Shown here one piece after another: positions 9,091 through 17,341 of a DNA stretch of 64,000 nucleotides. The first letter of the stretch is position 1. Every line of letters begins with the position of its first letter. Below the pieces are notes generated by a model that had not been told where the DNA came from, ran no database searches, and saw only the letters and a program-made list of their open reading frames with translations. The position numbers and the translations under genes are program-made. Source of the DNA: Marinobacter pelagius (GTDB lineage: Bacteria; Pseudomonadota; Gammaproteobacteria; Pseudomonadales; Oleiphilaceae); assembly GCF_003315345.1 (NCBI RefSeq), contig NZ_QNRO01000004.1:157542-221541 (forward strand), in the 5' to 3' direction.

Positions 9091-10455
9091 ATGTCAGCCA
9101 TTGAAAATTTTATTGGTCAGATCAACGGTCTGGTGTGGGGCCCTCCCATGCTGGTCATGATCCTCGGGGTCGGGCTGTTCCTCAGCATCGGCCTCAAGCT
9201 GATGCCGGTGCTGAAACTGGGCGCAGGTTTCAGGCTCATGTGGCAGGGGCGCAAGGCCACCGGGGCTGAAACCGAGGGTGAAATTCCGCCATTCCAGGCC
9301 CTGATGACCGCACTCTCGGCCACCGTCGGCACCGGCAATATTGCCGGCGTCGCCACCGCGGTGTTCCTGGGCGGGCCGGGCGCCCTGTTCTGGATGTGGC
9401 TGACCGCCCTGGTGGGCATGGCCACCAAGTATTCCGAGGCGGTACTGGCGGTGCGTTTCCGCGAAGTGGACGAGCGCGGCAATCACGTCGGTGGCCCCAT
9501 GTACTACATCCGCAACGGTCTGGGCAGTAAATGGAGCTGGCTGGGTGTCCTGTTTGCCATTTTCGCCGCCATCGCCGGCTTTGGCATCGGTAACACGGTA
9601 CAGGCCAATTCGGTGGCAGACGTGATGGAGGCCAACTTCGGTCTGCCCCACTGGGCCACCGGCGTCATCCTCATGGTACTGGTAGGCATGGTGCTGATTG
9701 GCGGTATCCGTCGGATCGGCCACGTCGCCAGTGCCCTGGTTCCGCTGATGGCCATCTCCTACCTGCTGGCCGGCCTCGCGGTACTCGCCATTAACGCCGC
9801 TGAGCTCCCGGCCGCTATCGCGCTGGTGTTCAAGCATGCCTTCAGCCCGATTGCCGCCGAGGGCGGTTTTGCCGGCGCCGCGGTCTGGGCGGCGATCCGA
9901 TTCGGTGTCGCCCGGGGCATTTTCTCCAACGAGGCGGGCCTCGGCTCCGCGCCAATCGCCCATGCCGCCGCACAGACCCGTGACCCGATCAACCAGGGCA
10001 TGGTGGCCATGCTGGGCACGTTCATCGACACCATCATCATCTGCACCATTACCGGCCTGGTGATCATCACCTCCGGCGCGTGGACCAACGGCGTTTCCGG
10101 AGCCGAACTCACCTCCCTGGCATTTGCCGATGCGCTTCCGGGTGTGGGCAACTATATTGTTGCTATTGCCCTGGCGGTGTTTGCCTTTACCACCATTCTG
10201 GGCTGGTCGTTCTATGGCGAGCGCAGCATCGAGTTCCTGTTTGGCGTGAAGGCGATCGTGCCTTACCGGGTTGCCTGGATCATTGCGATCCCCATCGGCG
10301 CCACCCTGAACCTGGGATTTGTCTGGCTGGTGGCCGATACCCTTAACGCCATGATGGCGCTGCCCAACCTGGTGGCCCTGTTACTGCTCAGTCCGGTGGT
10401 GTTCAAGCTGACCCGTGAGCACTTTGCCCGGGAGAAAGCACTGGGCGTTGATTGA
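9091..10455 (+). CDS. Alanine/glycine:sodium symporter (AGCS family)
   Basis: Inner-membrane sodium-coupled amino-acid carrier of 454 residues with about ten to eleven membrane segments. Family signatures include TALSATVGTGNIAGVATA near residue 72, GGPMYYI, ARGIFSNEAGLGSAPIAHAAA and the C-terminal GWSFYGERSIEFLFG. Length and signatures match AlsT/DagA/AgcS proteins, which import alanine and glycine with Na+, fitting a marine organism. The start ATG at 9091 has a good Shine-Dalgarno (GGGAG). It is monocistronic as far as can be seen. Confidence 0.95.
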   Translation: MSAIENFIGQINGLVWGPPMLVMILGVGLFLSIGLKLMPVLKLGAGFRLMWQGRKATGAETEGEIPPFQALMTALSATVGTGNIAGVATAVFLGGPGALFWMWLTALVGMATKYSEAVLAVRFREVDERGNHVGGPMYYIRNGLGSKWSWLGVLFAIFAAIAGFGIGNTVQANSVADVMEANFGLPHWATGVILMVLVGMVLIGGIRRIGHVASALVPLMAISYLLAGLAVLAINAAELPAAIALVFKHAFSPIAAEGGFAGAAVWAAIRFGVARGIFSNEAGLGSAPIAHAAAQTRDPINQGMVAMLGTFIDTIIICTITGLVIITSGAWTNGVSGAELTSLAFADALPGVGNYIVAIALAVFAFTTILGWSFYGERSIEFLFGVKAIVPYRVAWIIAIPIGATLNLGFVWLVADTLNAMMALPNLVALLLLSPVVFKLTREHFAREKALGVD

Positions 10456-10600
10456 TAGGCAGGCTCTCAAGTTCCTGTTATATCGATGTAAAAAAGTGTT
10501 TGGATGAGGTGGATCATTGCACCCTTGTATTCACCTCATCCAGCACCAGAATACTTGTATACACTCAAGAAACCGGAACGACCATCAGAGGAGAGAATCT

Positions 10601-11254
10601 ATGAGTTTGCGTCTTGGAGATACCGCACCGGATTTCGAACAGGATTCAACAGAAGGCAAGATCCGTTTCTACGACTGGCTTGGCGACAGCTGGGGAGTTC
10701 TGTTCTCCCACCCGGCAGACTTCACCCCGGTGTGCACCACCGAGCTCGGCCTCACCGCCAAGCTGAAGGACCAGTTCGCCAAGCGTAACGTCAAGGCCAT
10801 TGCCCTGAGTGTCGACCCGGTCGACTCCCACAAGGAATGGGTGAAAGACATCGAGGAAACCCAGGGCTGTTCGGTGAACTTCCCGATCATCGCCGACGAG
10901 GACCGCAAGGTTTCCGAGCTGTACGACATGATCCATCCCAATGCCGACAGCAGCCTGACCGTGCGCTCCCTGTTCGTGATCGACCCTAACAAGAAGGTGC
11001 GCCTGATCATCACCTATCCGGCCTCCACCGGTCGTAACTTCAACGAAGTGCTGCGAGTCATCGACTCCCTGCAGCTGACCGACGAACACAAGGTTGCGAC
11101 CCCGGGTAACTGGGAACGTGGCGGTGACGTGGTAATCGTGCCGTCCCTGCAGGACGAGGAAGAGATCAAGGAACGGTTCCCGCAGGGCTACAAGGCGGTG
11201 AAGTCCTACCTGCGCATGACACCGGATCCCAAGACCAACTGGGGTGGTGACTGA
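10601..11254 (+). CDS. 1-Cys peroxiredoxin (Prx6/AhpC-TSA family)
   Basis: Cytosolic thiol peroxidase of 217 residues reducing H2O2 and organic hydroperoxides. The peroxidatic Cys45 sits in HPADFTPVCTTE. The C-terminal 1-Cys extension is present (VATPGNWERGGDVVIVPSL and YLRMTPDPK). No conserved resolving Cys is evident. The ATG at 10601 follows a GAGGAGAG ribosome-binding site. A longer reading frame from 10517 exists, but its extra 28 residues are not family-like. The gene is followed by the palindromic repeats at 11266-11401, which separate it from the convergent metQ. Confidence 0.95.
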   Translation: MSLRLGDTAPDFEQDSTEGKIRFYDWLGDSWGVLFSHPADFTPVCTTELGLTAKLKDQFAKRNVKAIALSVDPVDSHKEWVKDIEETQGCSVNFPIIADEDRKVSELYDMIHPNADSSLTVRSLFVIDPNKKVRLIITYPASTGRNFNEVLRVIDSLQLTDEHKVATPGNWERGGDVVIVPSLQDEEEIKERFPQGYKAVKSYLRMTPDPKTNWGGD

Positions 11255-11265
11255 GGAATGAAGAA

Positions 11266-11295
11266 GGGGTCAGAAGAAAAGCTTCTTCTGACCCC
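11266..11295. repeat. REP-like palindrome 1 (GGGGTCAG family)
   Basis: A 30-nt hairpin with 13-bp arms starting GGGGTCAGAAGAA and a 4-nt loop. It is the first of three related units between the convergent prx and metQ genes. The GGGGTCAG...CTGACCCC ends resemble REP sequences mobilised by REP-associated tyrosine transposases; that family link is from memory. It can fold in either transcript and may help end transcription. Confidence 0.75.
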
Positions 11296-11313
11296 GGAGC
11301 AAGGTTCCAAGAT

Positions 11314-11343
11314 GGGGTCAGATGAAAGCTTTCATCTGACCCC
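11314..11343. repeat. REP-like palindrome 2 with T-run (terminator-like)
   Basis: A perfect 30-nt palindrome with arms starting GGGGTCAGATGAAAG, followed on the + strand by six T residues (11344-11349). This makes it a plausible intrinsic terminator for the peroxiredoxin gene. It shares the outer 8 bp with palindrome 1, while the inner stem differs in a paired, compensated way. Confidence 0.8.
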
Positions 11344-11371
11344 TTTTTTATGAGCCCGGACCAAACCCACC

Positions 11372-11401
11372 GGGGTCTGAAGAACTCGTTCTTCTGACCC
11401 C
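11372..11401. repeat. REP-like palindrome 3 (one mismatch)
   Basis: Third unit, 30 nt, arms GGGGTCTGAAGAA and TTCTTCTGACCCC with a single mismatch, followed by TCTTTT. It ends 15 nt before the metQ stop codon and could serve as terminator for both convergent genes. Confidence 0.7.
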
Positions 11402-11416
11402 TCTTTTACATCCCTA

Positions 11417-12199
11417 TCAGAATGCCGGAACCACGGCACCCTCATACTTCTCCAGGATAAAGTCCTTCACCGCCTCGGACTTCAGCACCGCCGCCAGCTT
11501 CTGCATGGCTTCGCTGTCCTTGTTGTCCGGACGGGCAACCAGGATGTTCACATACGGAGACTCGGAACCCTCGATCACCAGTGCGTCTTCAGACGGGTTC
11601 AGGCCCGCTTCCAGCGCGTAGTTGGTATTGATCAGCGCCAGGTCCACCTGGTTCAGGATACGCGGCAGGGTCGCAGCTTCCAGTTCCTTGAACTCCAGGT
11701 TCTTGGGATTTTCCACGATGTCGCTGGCGGTGGAAGTGATCTTGCTCGGGTCCTCAAGCTTGATCAGGCCTGCCTTCTGCAGCAACAACAGGGCACGACC
11801 ACCGTTGGTCGGATCGTTCGGAATTGCAACTACGGCACCGTCTTCAAGCGCATCCAGCGAATCAATCTTGCTCGAATAAGCGCCGAACGGCTCAACGTGA
11901 ACACCGGTGACGGTCACCAGGTTGGTACCGCGGCCTTCATTGAATGATTCCAGGTACGGTTTGTGCTGGAAAAAGTTGGCATCCATCCGCTTCTGGTCCA
12001 CCTGGATGTTGGGCTGGATGTAGTCGGTGAAGACTTTCACGTCCAGCTCCACACCTTGCTCAGCCAGGGTTGGCTTCACGAACTCCAGGATTTCCGCGTG
12101 AGGCACGGGAGTTGCTGCCACGGACAGCTCCTCGGCAGAAGCGGCAACGGAAAAAGTGGCGGCGGCTGCAAACGCGGCCAGGGTCTTCTTGAAATTCAT
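11417..12199 (-). CDS. metQ: Methionine ABC transporter substrate-binding protein
   Basis: Periplasmic methionine-binding protein of the NlpA/MetQ family, 260 residues. The N-terminus is a cleavable signal peptide ending near AASA. No lipobox Cys is present, so unlike E. coli MetQ this one appears to be soluble in the periplasm. Family segments include VAATPVPHAEILEFV, DANFFQHKPYLESFN, VAIPNDPTNGGRALLLL and ALINTNYALEAGL. It is the last gene of metN-metI-metQ on the minus strand but is separated from metI by a 184-nt gap holding a dispersed repeat, so its expression relative to metNI may be adjusted by that structure. Confidence 0.95.
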   Translation of the reverse strand: MNFKKTLAAFAAAATFSVAASAEELSVAATPVPHAEILEFVKPTLAEQGVELDVKVFTDYIQPNIQVDQKRMDANFFQHKPYLESFNEGRGTNLVTVTGVHVEPFGAYSSKIDSLDALEDGAVVAIPNDPTNGGRALLLLQKAGLIKLEDPSKITSTASDIVENPKNLEFKELEAATLPRILNQVDLALINTNYALEAGLNPSEDALVIEGSESPYVNILVARPDNKDSEAMQKLAAVLKSEAVKDFILEKYEGAVVPAF

Positions 12200-12253
12200 A
12201 ACCTGTTCTCCTGTGTAAGAGACATTGAACTTAGATGGTCCTGTTGGCTCGGG

Positions 12254-12363
12254 CCGCCGGCGGGCGATGCTTCCCGAAAACGTGGAGCGCCAGGGATGGC
12301 GCGACCAAGCCCTACAGGGACGTATTCACGGGCGTTTTTCGGGAAGCATCGCCCGTCGGCGGC
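12254..12363 (+). repeat. Dispersed structured repeat, copy 1 (between metQ and metI)
   Basis: About 110 nt with long complementary arms at 12254-12282 and 12333-12363 (inner part CGGGCGATGCTTCCCGAAAA against TTTTCGGGAAGCATCGCCCG). They enclose a core of about 50 nt starting TGGAGCGCCAGGGATGGCGC and ending ATTCACGGGCGT. The core recurs in opposite orientation at 52326-52376, but the arms there are unrelated in sequence although again complementary to each other. The element lies inside the met operon, antisense to its transcript. Confidence 0.8.
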
Positions 12364-12383
12364 TCCCCCCAAAACTCTGACGG

Positions 12384-13049
12384 CTACTTACGACTGAAAT
12401 ACAAAACCAGACGGTCGCCAACCATCTGGAGTACTTGTACAAAAATCACCAACAGCGCCACAGTAATCACCATGACGTCAGTCTGGAATCGCTGATAACC
12501 GAAGCGGATAGCCAGGTCGCCCAGACCACCACCGCCGATAACACCGGACATGGCGGCATAGGACACCAGGGTAATGGCGGTGACGGTAATGCCGGCGATA
12601 ATGCCCGGCAGGGCCTCCGGCAGTAAAGCCCCGAGGATGATCTGGCGCACGTTGGCACCCATGGCCTGGGTCGCCTCGATGATGCCCCGGTCCACTTCCC
12701 GCAGAGAGGTTTCCACGAGGCGGGCGAAGAAGGGCGCACCACCAGCCACCAGCGGGGGAATGGCACCGGCGACACCCAGCGAGGTGCCAATCAGCATCAC
12801 GGTGAACGGGATCATCACGATCAGAAGAATGATGAACGGAACCGATCGAAGCACGTTCACAACAAACGACAGCACGGCGTAGGCCACCGGCTGCTCCAGC
12901 AACTGACGTTTGCCGGTCAGGAACAACAGCACCCCGATGGGCAGGCCGATCAGCACACTGAACAGCAGGGACATACCCACCATCACCAGAGTGTCCCAGC
13001 TAGCCCAGCCGATTTCGCTCCAGTCGACGTTACTCAATAAGGCTTCCAT
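12384..13049 (-). CDS. metI: Methionine ABC transporter permease
   Basis: Inner-membrane permease of the MetNIQ importer, 221 residues, with about five membrane segments. The ABC-coupling EAA loop is visible as EATQAMGANVRQIILGALLPEALPGI read across residues about 130-155. The C-terminus ends YQRFQTDVMVITVALLVI, normal for the family. Its ATG overlaps the metN stop by one base (TGATG on the minus strand), so the two are translationally coupled. Confidence 0.95.
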   Translation of the reverse strand: MEALLSNVDWSEIGWASWDTLVMVGMSLLFSVLIGLPIGVLLFLTGKRQLLEQPVAYAVLSFVVNVLRSVPFIILLIVMIPFTVMLIGTSLGVAGAIPPLVAGGAPFFARLVETSLREVDRGIIEATQAMGANVRQIILGALLPEALPGIIAGITVTAITLVSYAAMSGVIGGGGLGDLAIRFGYQRFQTDVMVITVALLVIFVQVLQMVGDRLVLYFSRK

Positions 13050-14056
13050 CAGCGCAGCACCTCCACATGGACGTCGGCGGCTTCGAATTCCTGCATGGCC
13101 ACGTTCAGGTCACCACCGACCAGAGACAGGGTCAGCTGGCCGTAGGGGGTATCCTTGATGTGGTCGATGCGGCCGGACAGGATGCTGAAATCCACGCCGG
13201 ATTTGCGGGCCACGCTGCCCAGCAGCGGCTGGTAGGTGGACTCGCCCTTGAAGGTCAGGCGCAGGATACGGCCATTGGCTTTCTGCAGATCTTCCTGCAG
13301 CTCCTGGTGGTCGATGCTCTCGCTCTCGAACACGAAATCCCGGGTAGTGGGATGCTGCGGGTGCAGGAACACGTCGCTCACCGGTCCCATTTCCACCACG
13401 CGGCCGGCGTCCATCACTGCCACCCGGTCACAGACCCGGCGCACCACGTCCATCTCGTGGGTGATCAGGACAATGGTCAGGCCCAGCTCGCGGTTGATGT
13501 CCGCAAGCAGCTTCAGGACCGATTGGGTGGTCTGCGGATCCAGGGCACTGGTAGCCTCGTCGCACAGCAGGATGGTCGGACGGCAGGCCAGGGCGCGGGC
13601 AATGCCCACCCGCTGCTTCTGGCCGCCGGAGAGCTGGGACGGGTACTTGTTGGCATGGTCAGTCAGGCTGACCCGGGCCAGCAGTTCCTCGATCCGCTCC
13701 CGGATCTCGGTCTTCGAATAGATGCCTGCCAGCTTCATCGGGAAAGCGATGTTGTCCGCCACGGTCTTGGACGAGAGCAGGTTGAAGTGCTGGAAGATCA
13801 TGCCCACCTTGCGGCGGAATGCCCGCAACTGGGCCGGGTTGTAGCCGGTGATGTCTTCGTCGTCGATCAGGATGCGGCCACCGGTGGGTGGTTCCAGCAG
13901 GTTGATCAGACGCACCAGGGTGGACTTGCCCGCCCCGGAGTGACCGACGATGCCGAAGACCTCGCCGGTTTCAACGGTCATATCCGTGGGGTGCAGCGCA
14001 GGGATCGCCCGGCCGCCCACCTGATACGACTTCTGTACCTGGTCAAATACAATCAC
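13049..14056 (-). CDS. metN: Methionine ABC transporter ATP-binding protein
   Basis: ATPase of the methionine importer, 335 residues, cytoplasmic. Walker A is GHSGAGKST, the Q loop MIFQHFNLL, the signature [15 protein letters not shown] and Walker [14 protein letters not shown]. The C-terminal domain (about 260-335) is the NIL ligand-sensing domain, in which methionine inhibits transport in the characterised E. coli protein. The gene leads the operon. A TATAAT -10-like box reads on the minus strand at 14098-14093, but no convincing -35 box accompanies it. No SAM riboswitch was seen upstream. Confidence 0.95.
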   Translation of the reverse strand: MIVFDQVQKSYQVGGRAIPALHPTDMTVETGEVFGIVGHSGAGKSTLVRLINLLEPPTGGRILIDDEDITGYNPAQLRAFRRKVGMIFQHFNLLSSKTVADNIAFPMKLAGIYSKTEIRERIEELLARVSLTDHANKYPSQLSGGQKQRVGIARALACRPTILLCDEATSALDPQTTQSVLKLLADINRELGLTIVLITHEMDVVRRVCDRVAVMDAGRVVEMGPVSDVFLHPQHPTTRDFVFESESIDHQELQEDLQKANGRILRLTFKGESTYQPLLGSVARKSGVDFSILSGRIDHIKDTPYGQLTLSLVGGDLNVAMQEFEAADVHVEVLR

Positions 14057-14138
14057 AGTCAGCGCCTTGTGGGTGCAGCGTTAAAACCGGCGATTATAGC
14101 GCAATCCGTGACCAAACCCGAATGGGAATGAATTACCA

Positions 14139-14179
14139 ACCGTGGCCAGGGTATGGGTAAATGCCCTTACAACCACGGT
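14139..14179 (-). terminator. Hairpin between the anti-sigma gene and metN
   Basis: Outer arms ACCGTGG (14139-14145) and CCACGGT (14173-14179) with an inner AGGG/CCCT pairing. It lies just downstream of the anti-sigma stop on the minus strand and could end that transcript. No T-run follows, so this is weak. Confidence 0.35.
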
Positions 14180-14198
14180 AGCAAGTAGCTTTGCCGGT

Positions 14199-14894
14199 CT
14201 ATAGCGAGTAGAGCTTCGTCACGTGCAGGATAGGCCCGGTGGGCGCACCGGTGGGTGAACCGCCGGTCGGCTCCAGACTGATGGCCAGGGTACGGCTTCG
14301 GGACAGCGCCTCACGGGCTTCGTCACTCAGCCGGACCCGGTGCACCCCGCCGGCGGGAATCACCCCGAGCGAGAGCGGTTGGCCGTTTTCCGGTACCACC
14401 CAGAGCTCATAATCCTTGCCCGCTTCCGCAGCAGAGGCGGCCACCGAGCGCAGTTTCAGCAGGTTCTCGGTCCCGGATTCACTGACCAGCCAGAGCGGGT
14501 CTTCCAGGTTCGCCTGCACAATGGCACCGGAGAGCTGCTCCCCGGTCGGTTTTGGCTGCTGAATCAGTACCACCGCCAGGACCAGCACCGCCGCGGTGGC
14601 CAGCATGCTCCAGCTGGGCCAGAACCAGCGGCCGATACCACGGGCAGGTTTCCCGGGCTGCTCTTGCGCACCCCAGAGCCGGCGTTCGATGTTGTTCCAG
14701 ACCGACGCCGGGGGCTGATTCTCGGGGACGTCCCGGGCCAGATCACCCAGTTTTTCTTCCCAGAACCAGACTTCCCGGCGTACCCGGGTCGATTCCATCA
14801 TCCACTGTTCGAAACGGCGGCGGGCCGCTCCCCTGAGGGACCCGAGGACGTACTCCGCTGCCAGCGCTTCGATTCGTTCCGGTGTCTTTTTCAT
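14199..14894 (-). CDS. RskA-type anti-sigma factor
   Basis: A 231-residue single-pass membrane anti-sigma factor. The N-terminal cytoplasmic part (residues 1-85: RIEALAAEYVLGSLRGAARRRF...) is the sigma-binding domain of the anti-sigma-K family. One membrane helix spans about 93-112 (SMLATAAVLVLAVVLI), followed by a periplasmic RskA domain of about 110 residues with KDYELWVVPENGQPLSLGV. Its start overlaps the ECF sigma stop by 4 nt (ATGA), the standard arrangement for a sigma and its cognate inhibitor. Family knowledge suggests release by regulated proteolysis after an envelope or redox signal. Confidence 0.92.
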   Translation of the reverse strand: MKKTPERIEALAAEYVLGSLRGAARRRFEQWMMESTRVRREVWFWEEKLGDLARDVPENQPPASVWNNIERRLWGAQEQPGKPARGIGRWFWPSWSMLATAAVLVLAVVLIQQPKPTGEQLSGAIVQANLEDPLWLVSESGTENLLKLRSVAASAAEAGKDYELWVVPENGQPLSLGVIPAGGVHRVRLSDEAREALSRSRTLAISLEPTGGSPTGAPTGPILHVTKLYSL

Positions 14895-15448
14895 TGTTCA
14901 AGGCACCTTTTCAAAGCCATCAGCCCGCGCCGTATCCAGCTCTTTACGGTACCGATGGGGGAGCTCAGGGCCTGTGCCAGCTCTTCATGGGTAAAGCCAC
15001 GGTAATAGGACAACAGGATGCTGTCACGCTGAACATCGGACAGCTCATCAAGGCAGCCGGTCAGTTTTTGCGCACCGGACTCGCGCAGGGACAATTCCAG
15101 CGGCCCGTCTCGACCGTCGTCCAGTTCGTTCAGATCCTCATCGTTGACCGTTTGTCGCACCTTTCGGGCACGGATGAGGTCCAGGGTGCGGTAGCGGGCA
15201 ATGGTCATCATCCAGCCCAGGGGCGCGCCCCGGTCACTGTGGTACTCACCGGCACGGTGCCAGATCTGGATGAAGGCGTCCTGCAGCGCTTCCTCCGCCA
15301 GCTCCCGCTGCCCCGCTAGCCGGAGGCAAAGCCCGAACATACGCGCCGCAATGTGTTCATACAGCTCCTGGAATGCCCGTCGATCCTGCTGGGAAATCTT
15401 CATCAGCAGCCGCATGAGCTGGTCCTGATCGGCATCGGTCTGTGTCAT
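14891..15448 (-). CDS. ECF sigma factor (SigK-like)
   Basis: A 185-residue extracytoplasmic-function sigma factor with region 2 (AARMFGLCLRLAGQRELAEEALQDAFIQIW read over residues about 30-60) and region 4 (LDELSDVQRDSILLSYYRGFTHEELAQAL), joined by a short linker. It pairs with the RskA-like gene behind it. The divergent neighbour across a 165-nt region is the DUF4331 operon, its likely target. No promoter motif is assigned because the ECF consensus for this group is not known to me with certainty. Confidence 0.93.
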   Translation of the reverse strand: MTQTDADQDQLMRLLMKISQQDRRAFQELYEHIAARMFGLCLRLAGQRELAEEALQDAFIQIWHRAGEYHSDRGAPLGWMMTIARYRTLDLIRARKVRQTVNDEDLNELDDGRDGPLELSLRESGAQKLTGCLDELSDVQRDSILLSYYRGFTHEELAQALSSPIGTVKSWIRRGLMALKRCLEQ

Positions 15449-15613
15449 AGCTACCCCTTATTGTCCTCGTTGTTTTCGGGTAATACGCGGCCCCCGGCTT
15501 CAGGGATGCGCTTCAAGGCTATCCGGAAAAATTTATTCGACTGTGCATCTTTCCTGCGTGCTCCTCCGTTACCCCTGTGCAACACCAAGAAACCCTTACC
15601 TGAGGAGAACGGG

Positions 15614-17098
15614 ATGAACAACGTACTAAAACGCTCCGGCCTCACCATTGCAGTGGCCAGCGCTGTGCTGTCCGCCGGCCTGAGCCACGGCTCCAGCCAT
15701 CGCGAGGCACCATTCATCACAGAGGTGCCCAAGGTTGATGGTACTGACTTCTACATGTTTCGCAGCTACGAATCCGGTCGTGAGGGATTTGTGACCCTTA
15801 TTGCCAATTATCTGCCTCTGCAGGATGCCTATGGCGGCCCGAATTACTTTGACCTGGACGAAGACGCCATTTATGAGATCCATGTGGATAATGATGGCGA
15901 CGCCGTAGAAGATCTGACGTTCCGATTCGAGCTTCAGGATGTGCTGAACGACATTCAGCTGCCGGTGGGAACCGAAGGCAACACGGAGATGGTGTCTGTC
16001 CCGCTGAAAAACATCGGCGACGCCACCAATAACGCCAACGTGCAACTCCGCCAGCAATACAGCGTGAAGGTTGTTACCGGGGATCGGAACACGGGCACGG
16101 TACAGACCGCCACCAACGTCAGCACCGGTACCGATACCTTCGCCAAGCCCCTGGATAACATAGGTGCGAAGTCCTTCGCCGATTATGCGGCCTACGCGAA
16201 CCAGCACGTGTTCGGTATCGATATCCCCGGCTGCAACACCGACGGCAGGGTCTTCGTCGGCCAGCGCAAAGAGGCGTTCGCGGTCAATCTCGGCGAGATC
16301 TTTGACCTGGTCAACACCAACCCGCTCGGGCCACGCAACGGCGAGGGTGCCGGTGACCTGGCCGACAAGAACGTCACCTCCTTCGCCCTGGAAGTCCCAA
16401 CCGGCTGTCTGACCGGGTCGGCCGTGAACTCCAACGACCAGCCGGTGCTCGGCGCCTGGACCACCGCCAGCGTTCGTCAGGCTCGGGTACTTAATCCTGC
16501 CCCTTCCGCCAACGGCAAGGGGGCGACCGTGGAGGGCGGGGCCTACACCCAGGTTTCCCGACTGGGCATGCCGCTGGTGAACGAGGTGGTGATCGGCCTT
16601 AAAGACAAGGACAGGTTCAATGCCAGCGAGCCCAGGGACGACGGTCAGTTCCTGACTTATGTAACCCATCCCACCTTGCCGGAACTGCTCGAAGTTCTCT
16701 TCCCGGTCGAGGCGCCTAATAACTTCCCGAGAAACGACCTGATCACTGCCTTCCTGACCGGTGTTCCCGGCGTGAACATGCCGGTTGGCGTGACCGCTTC
16801 CGAGATGCTGCGTCTGAACCCGACGATTCCTGCAACGCCACTGGACTCCCAATCCGATCTTGGCGTGCTTGGCGGTGATGACGCCGGCTTCCCGAATGGC
16901 CGACGCCCCTATGATGACACCGTCGATATTGCCCTGCGCGTTGCAATGGGGGTACTGGCCGACCCGGCAGACGCACCGGATGGAAGCCTTGCCTATACCG
17001 ACGGGGTCCAGCTGGCAGCGGATCCGTCAACGTTGCCGGCGGACTACGAAGTCTTCCCGTACCTGGCAACCCCGATTGCCGGCTCACCCAACGAATAA
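15614..17098 (+). CDS. DUF4331 family exported protein
   Basis: A 494-residue exported protein of unknown function. After a signal peptide (residues 1-24) the mature protein begins with SSHREAP, the hallmark of DUF4331. An Asp-rich loop follows (DLDEDAIYEIHVDNDGDAVE), which looks calcium-binding. The ATG at 15614 has a strong GAGGAG ribosome-binding site, and the 87 residues of open frame upstream are not family-like. It heads a four-gene operon with a lipoprotein, a repeat protein and a HupE/UreJ-like membrane protein. Such grouping with an ECF sigma and RskA points to an envelope process, possibly metal-related. The substrate is unknown. Confidence 0.88.
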   Translation: MNNVLKRSGLTIAVASAVLSAGLSHGSSHREAPFITEVPKVDGTDFYMFRSYESGREGFVTLIANYLPLQDAYGGPNYFDLDEDAIYEIHVDNDGDAVEDLTFRFELQDVLNDIQLPVGTEGNTEMVSVPLKNIGDATNNANVQLRQQYSVKVVTGDRNTGTVQTATNVSTGTDTFAKPLDNIGAKSFADYAAYANQHVFGIDIPGCNTDGRVFVGQRKEAFAVNLGEIFDLVNTNPLGPRNGEGAGDLADKNVTSFALEVPTGCLTGSAVNSNDQPVLGAWTTASVRQARVLNPAPSANGKGATVEGGAYTQVSRLGMPLVNEVVIGLKDKDRFNASEPRDDGQFLTYVTHPTLPELLEVLFPVEAPNNFPRNDLITAFLTGVPGVNMPVGVTASEMLRLNPTIPATPLDSQSDLGVLGGDDAGFPNGRRPYDDTVDIALRVAMGVLADPADAPDGSLAYTDGVQLAADPSTLPADYEVFPYLATPIAGSPNE

Positions 17099-17110
17099 GA
17101 GGTACCAACA

Positions 17111-17341
17111 ATGAGAACTCTGTTTCAATTGGGGTCCATTGGACTGCTCGTAGCCCTGCTGAGCGGCTGCTTCGGAGGCTCCAGCAACGGGCGCCCGAAT
17201 CCATCGGTTGATTTCACGACTTTCGTGAAGGCCCAGATTGCCGCTACCGGCAAGGTGAAGGCACCTGTGGCGGTCAATCCGGTCGATTTCAGCTTCAACG
17301 ATCAGAACAATCCGCAGGCCTATGATGACCTGTTCCGTTAA
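17111..17341 (+). CDS. Small lipoprotein
   Basis: A 76-residue predicted lipoprotein. The signal sequence ends with the lipobox LLSGC (Cys21), followed by GGSSNGRPNPS, which suggests transfer to the outer membrane. The mature part has no recognised domain and ends NNPQAYDDLFR. It starts 12 nt after the DUF4331 stop with a GAGG ribosome-binding site, and the next gene starts inside its last codons, so it is firmly part of this operon. I recognise no function. Confidence 0.8.
   Translation: MRTLFQLGSIGLLVALLSGCFGGSSNGRPNPSVDFTTFVKAQIAATGKVKAPVAVNPVDFSFNDQNNPQAYDDLFR

Noticed and set aside
11266..11401. Possible CRISPR array
   Set aside because: Only three units, each a palindrome with differing inner stems, with spacers of 18 and 28 nt and no cas genes.
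14057..14198. SAM riboswitch upstream of metN
   Set aside because: No conserved SAM-riboswitch core was recognised; the region has only a -10-like box and a hairpin better placed as a terminator for the preceding gene.
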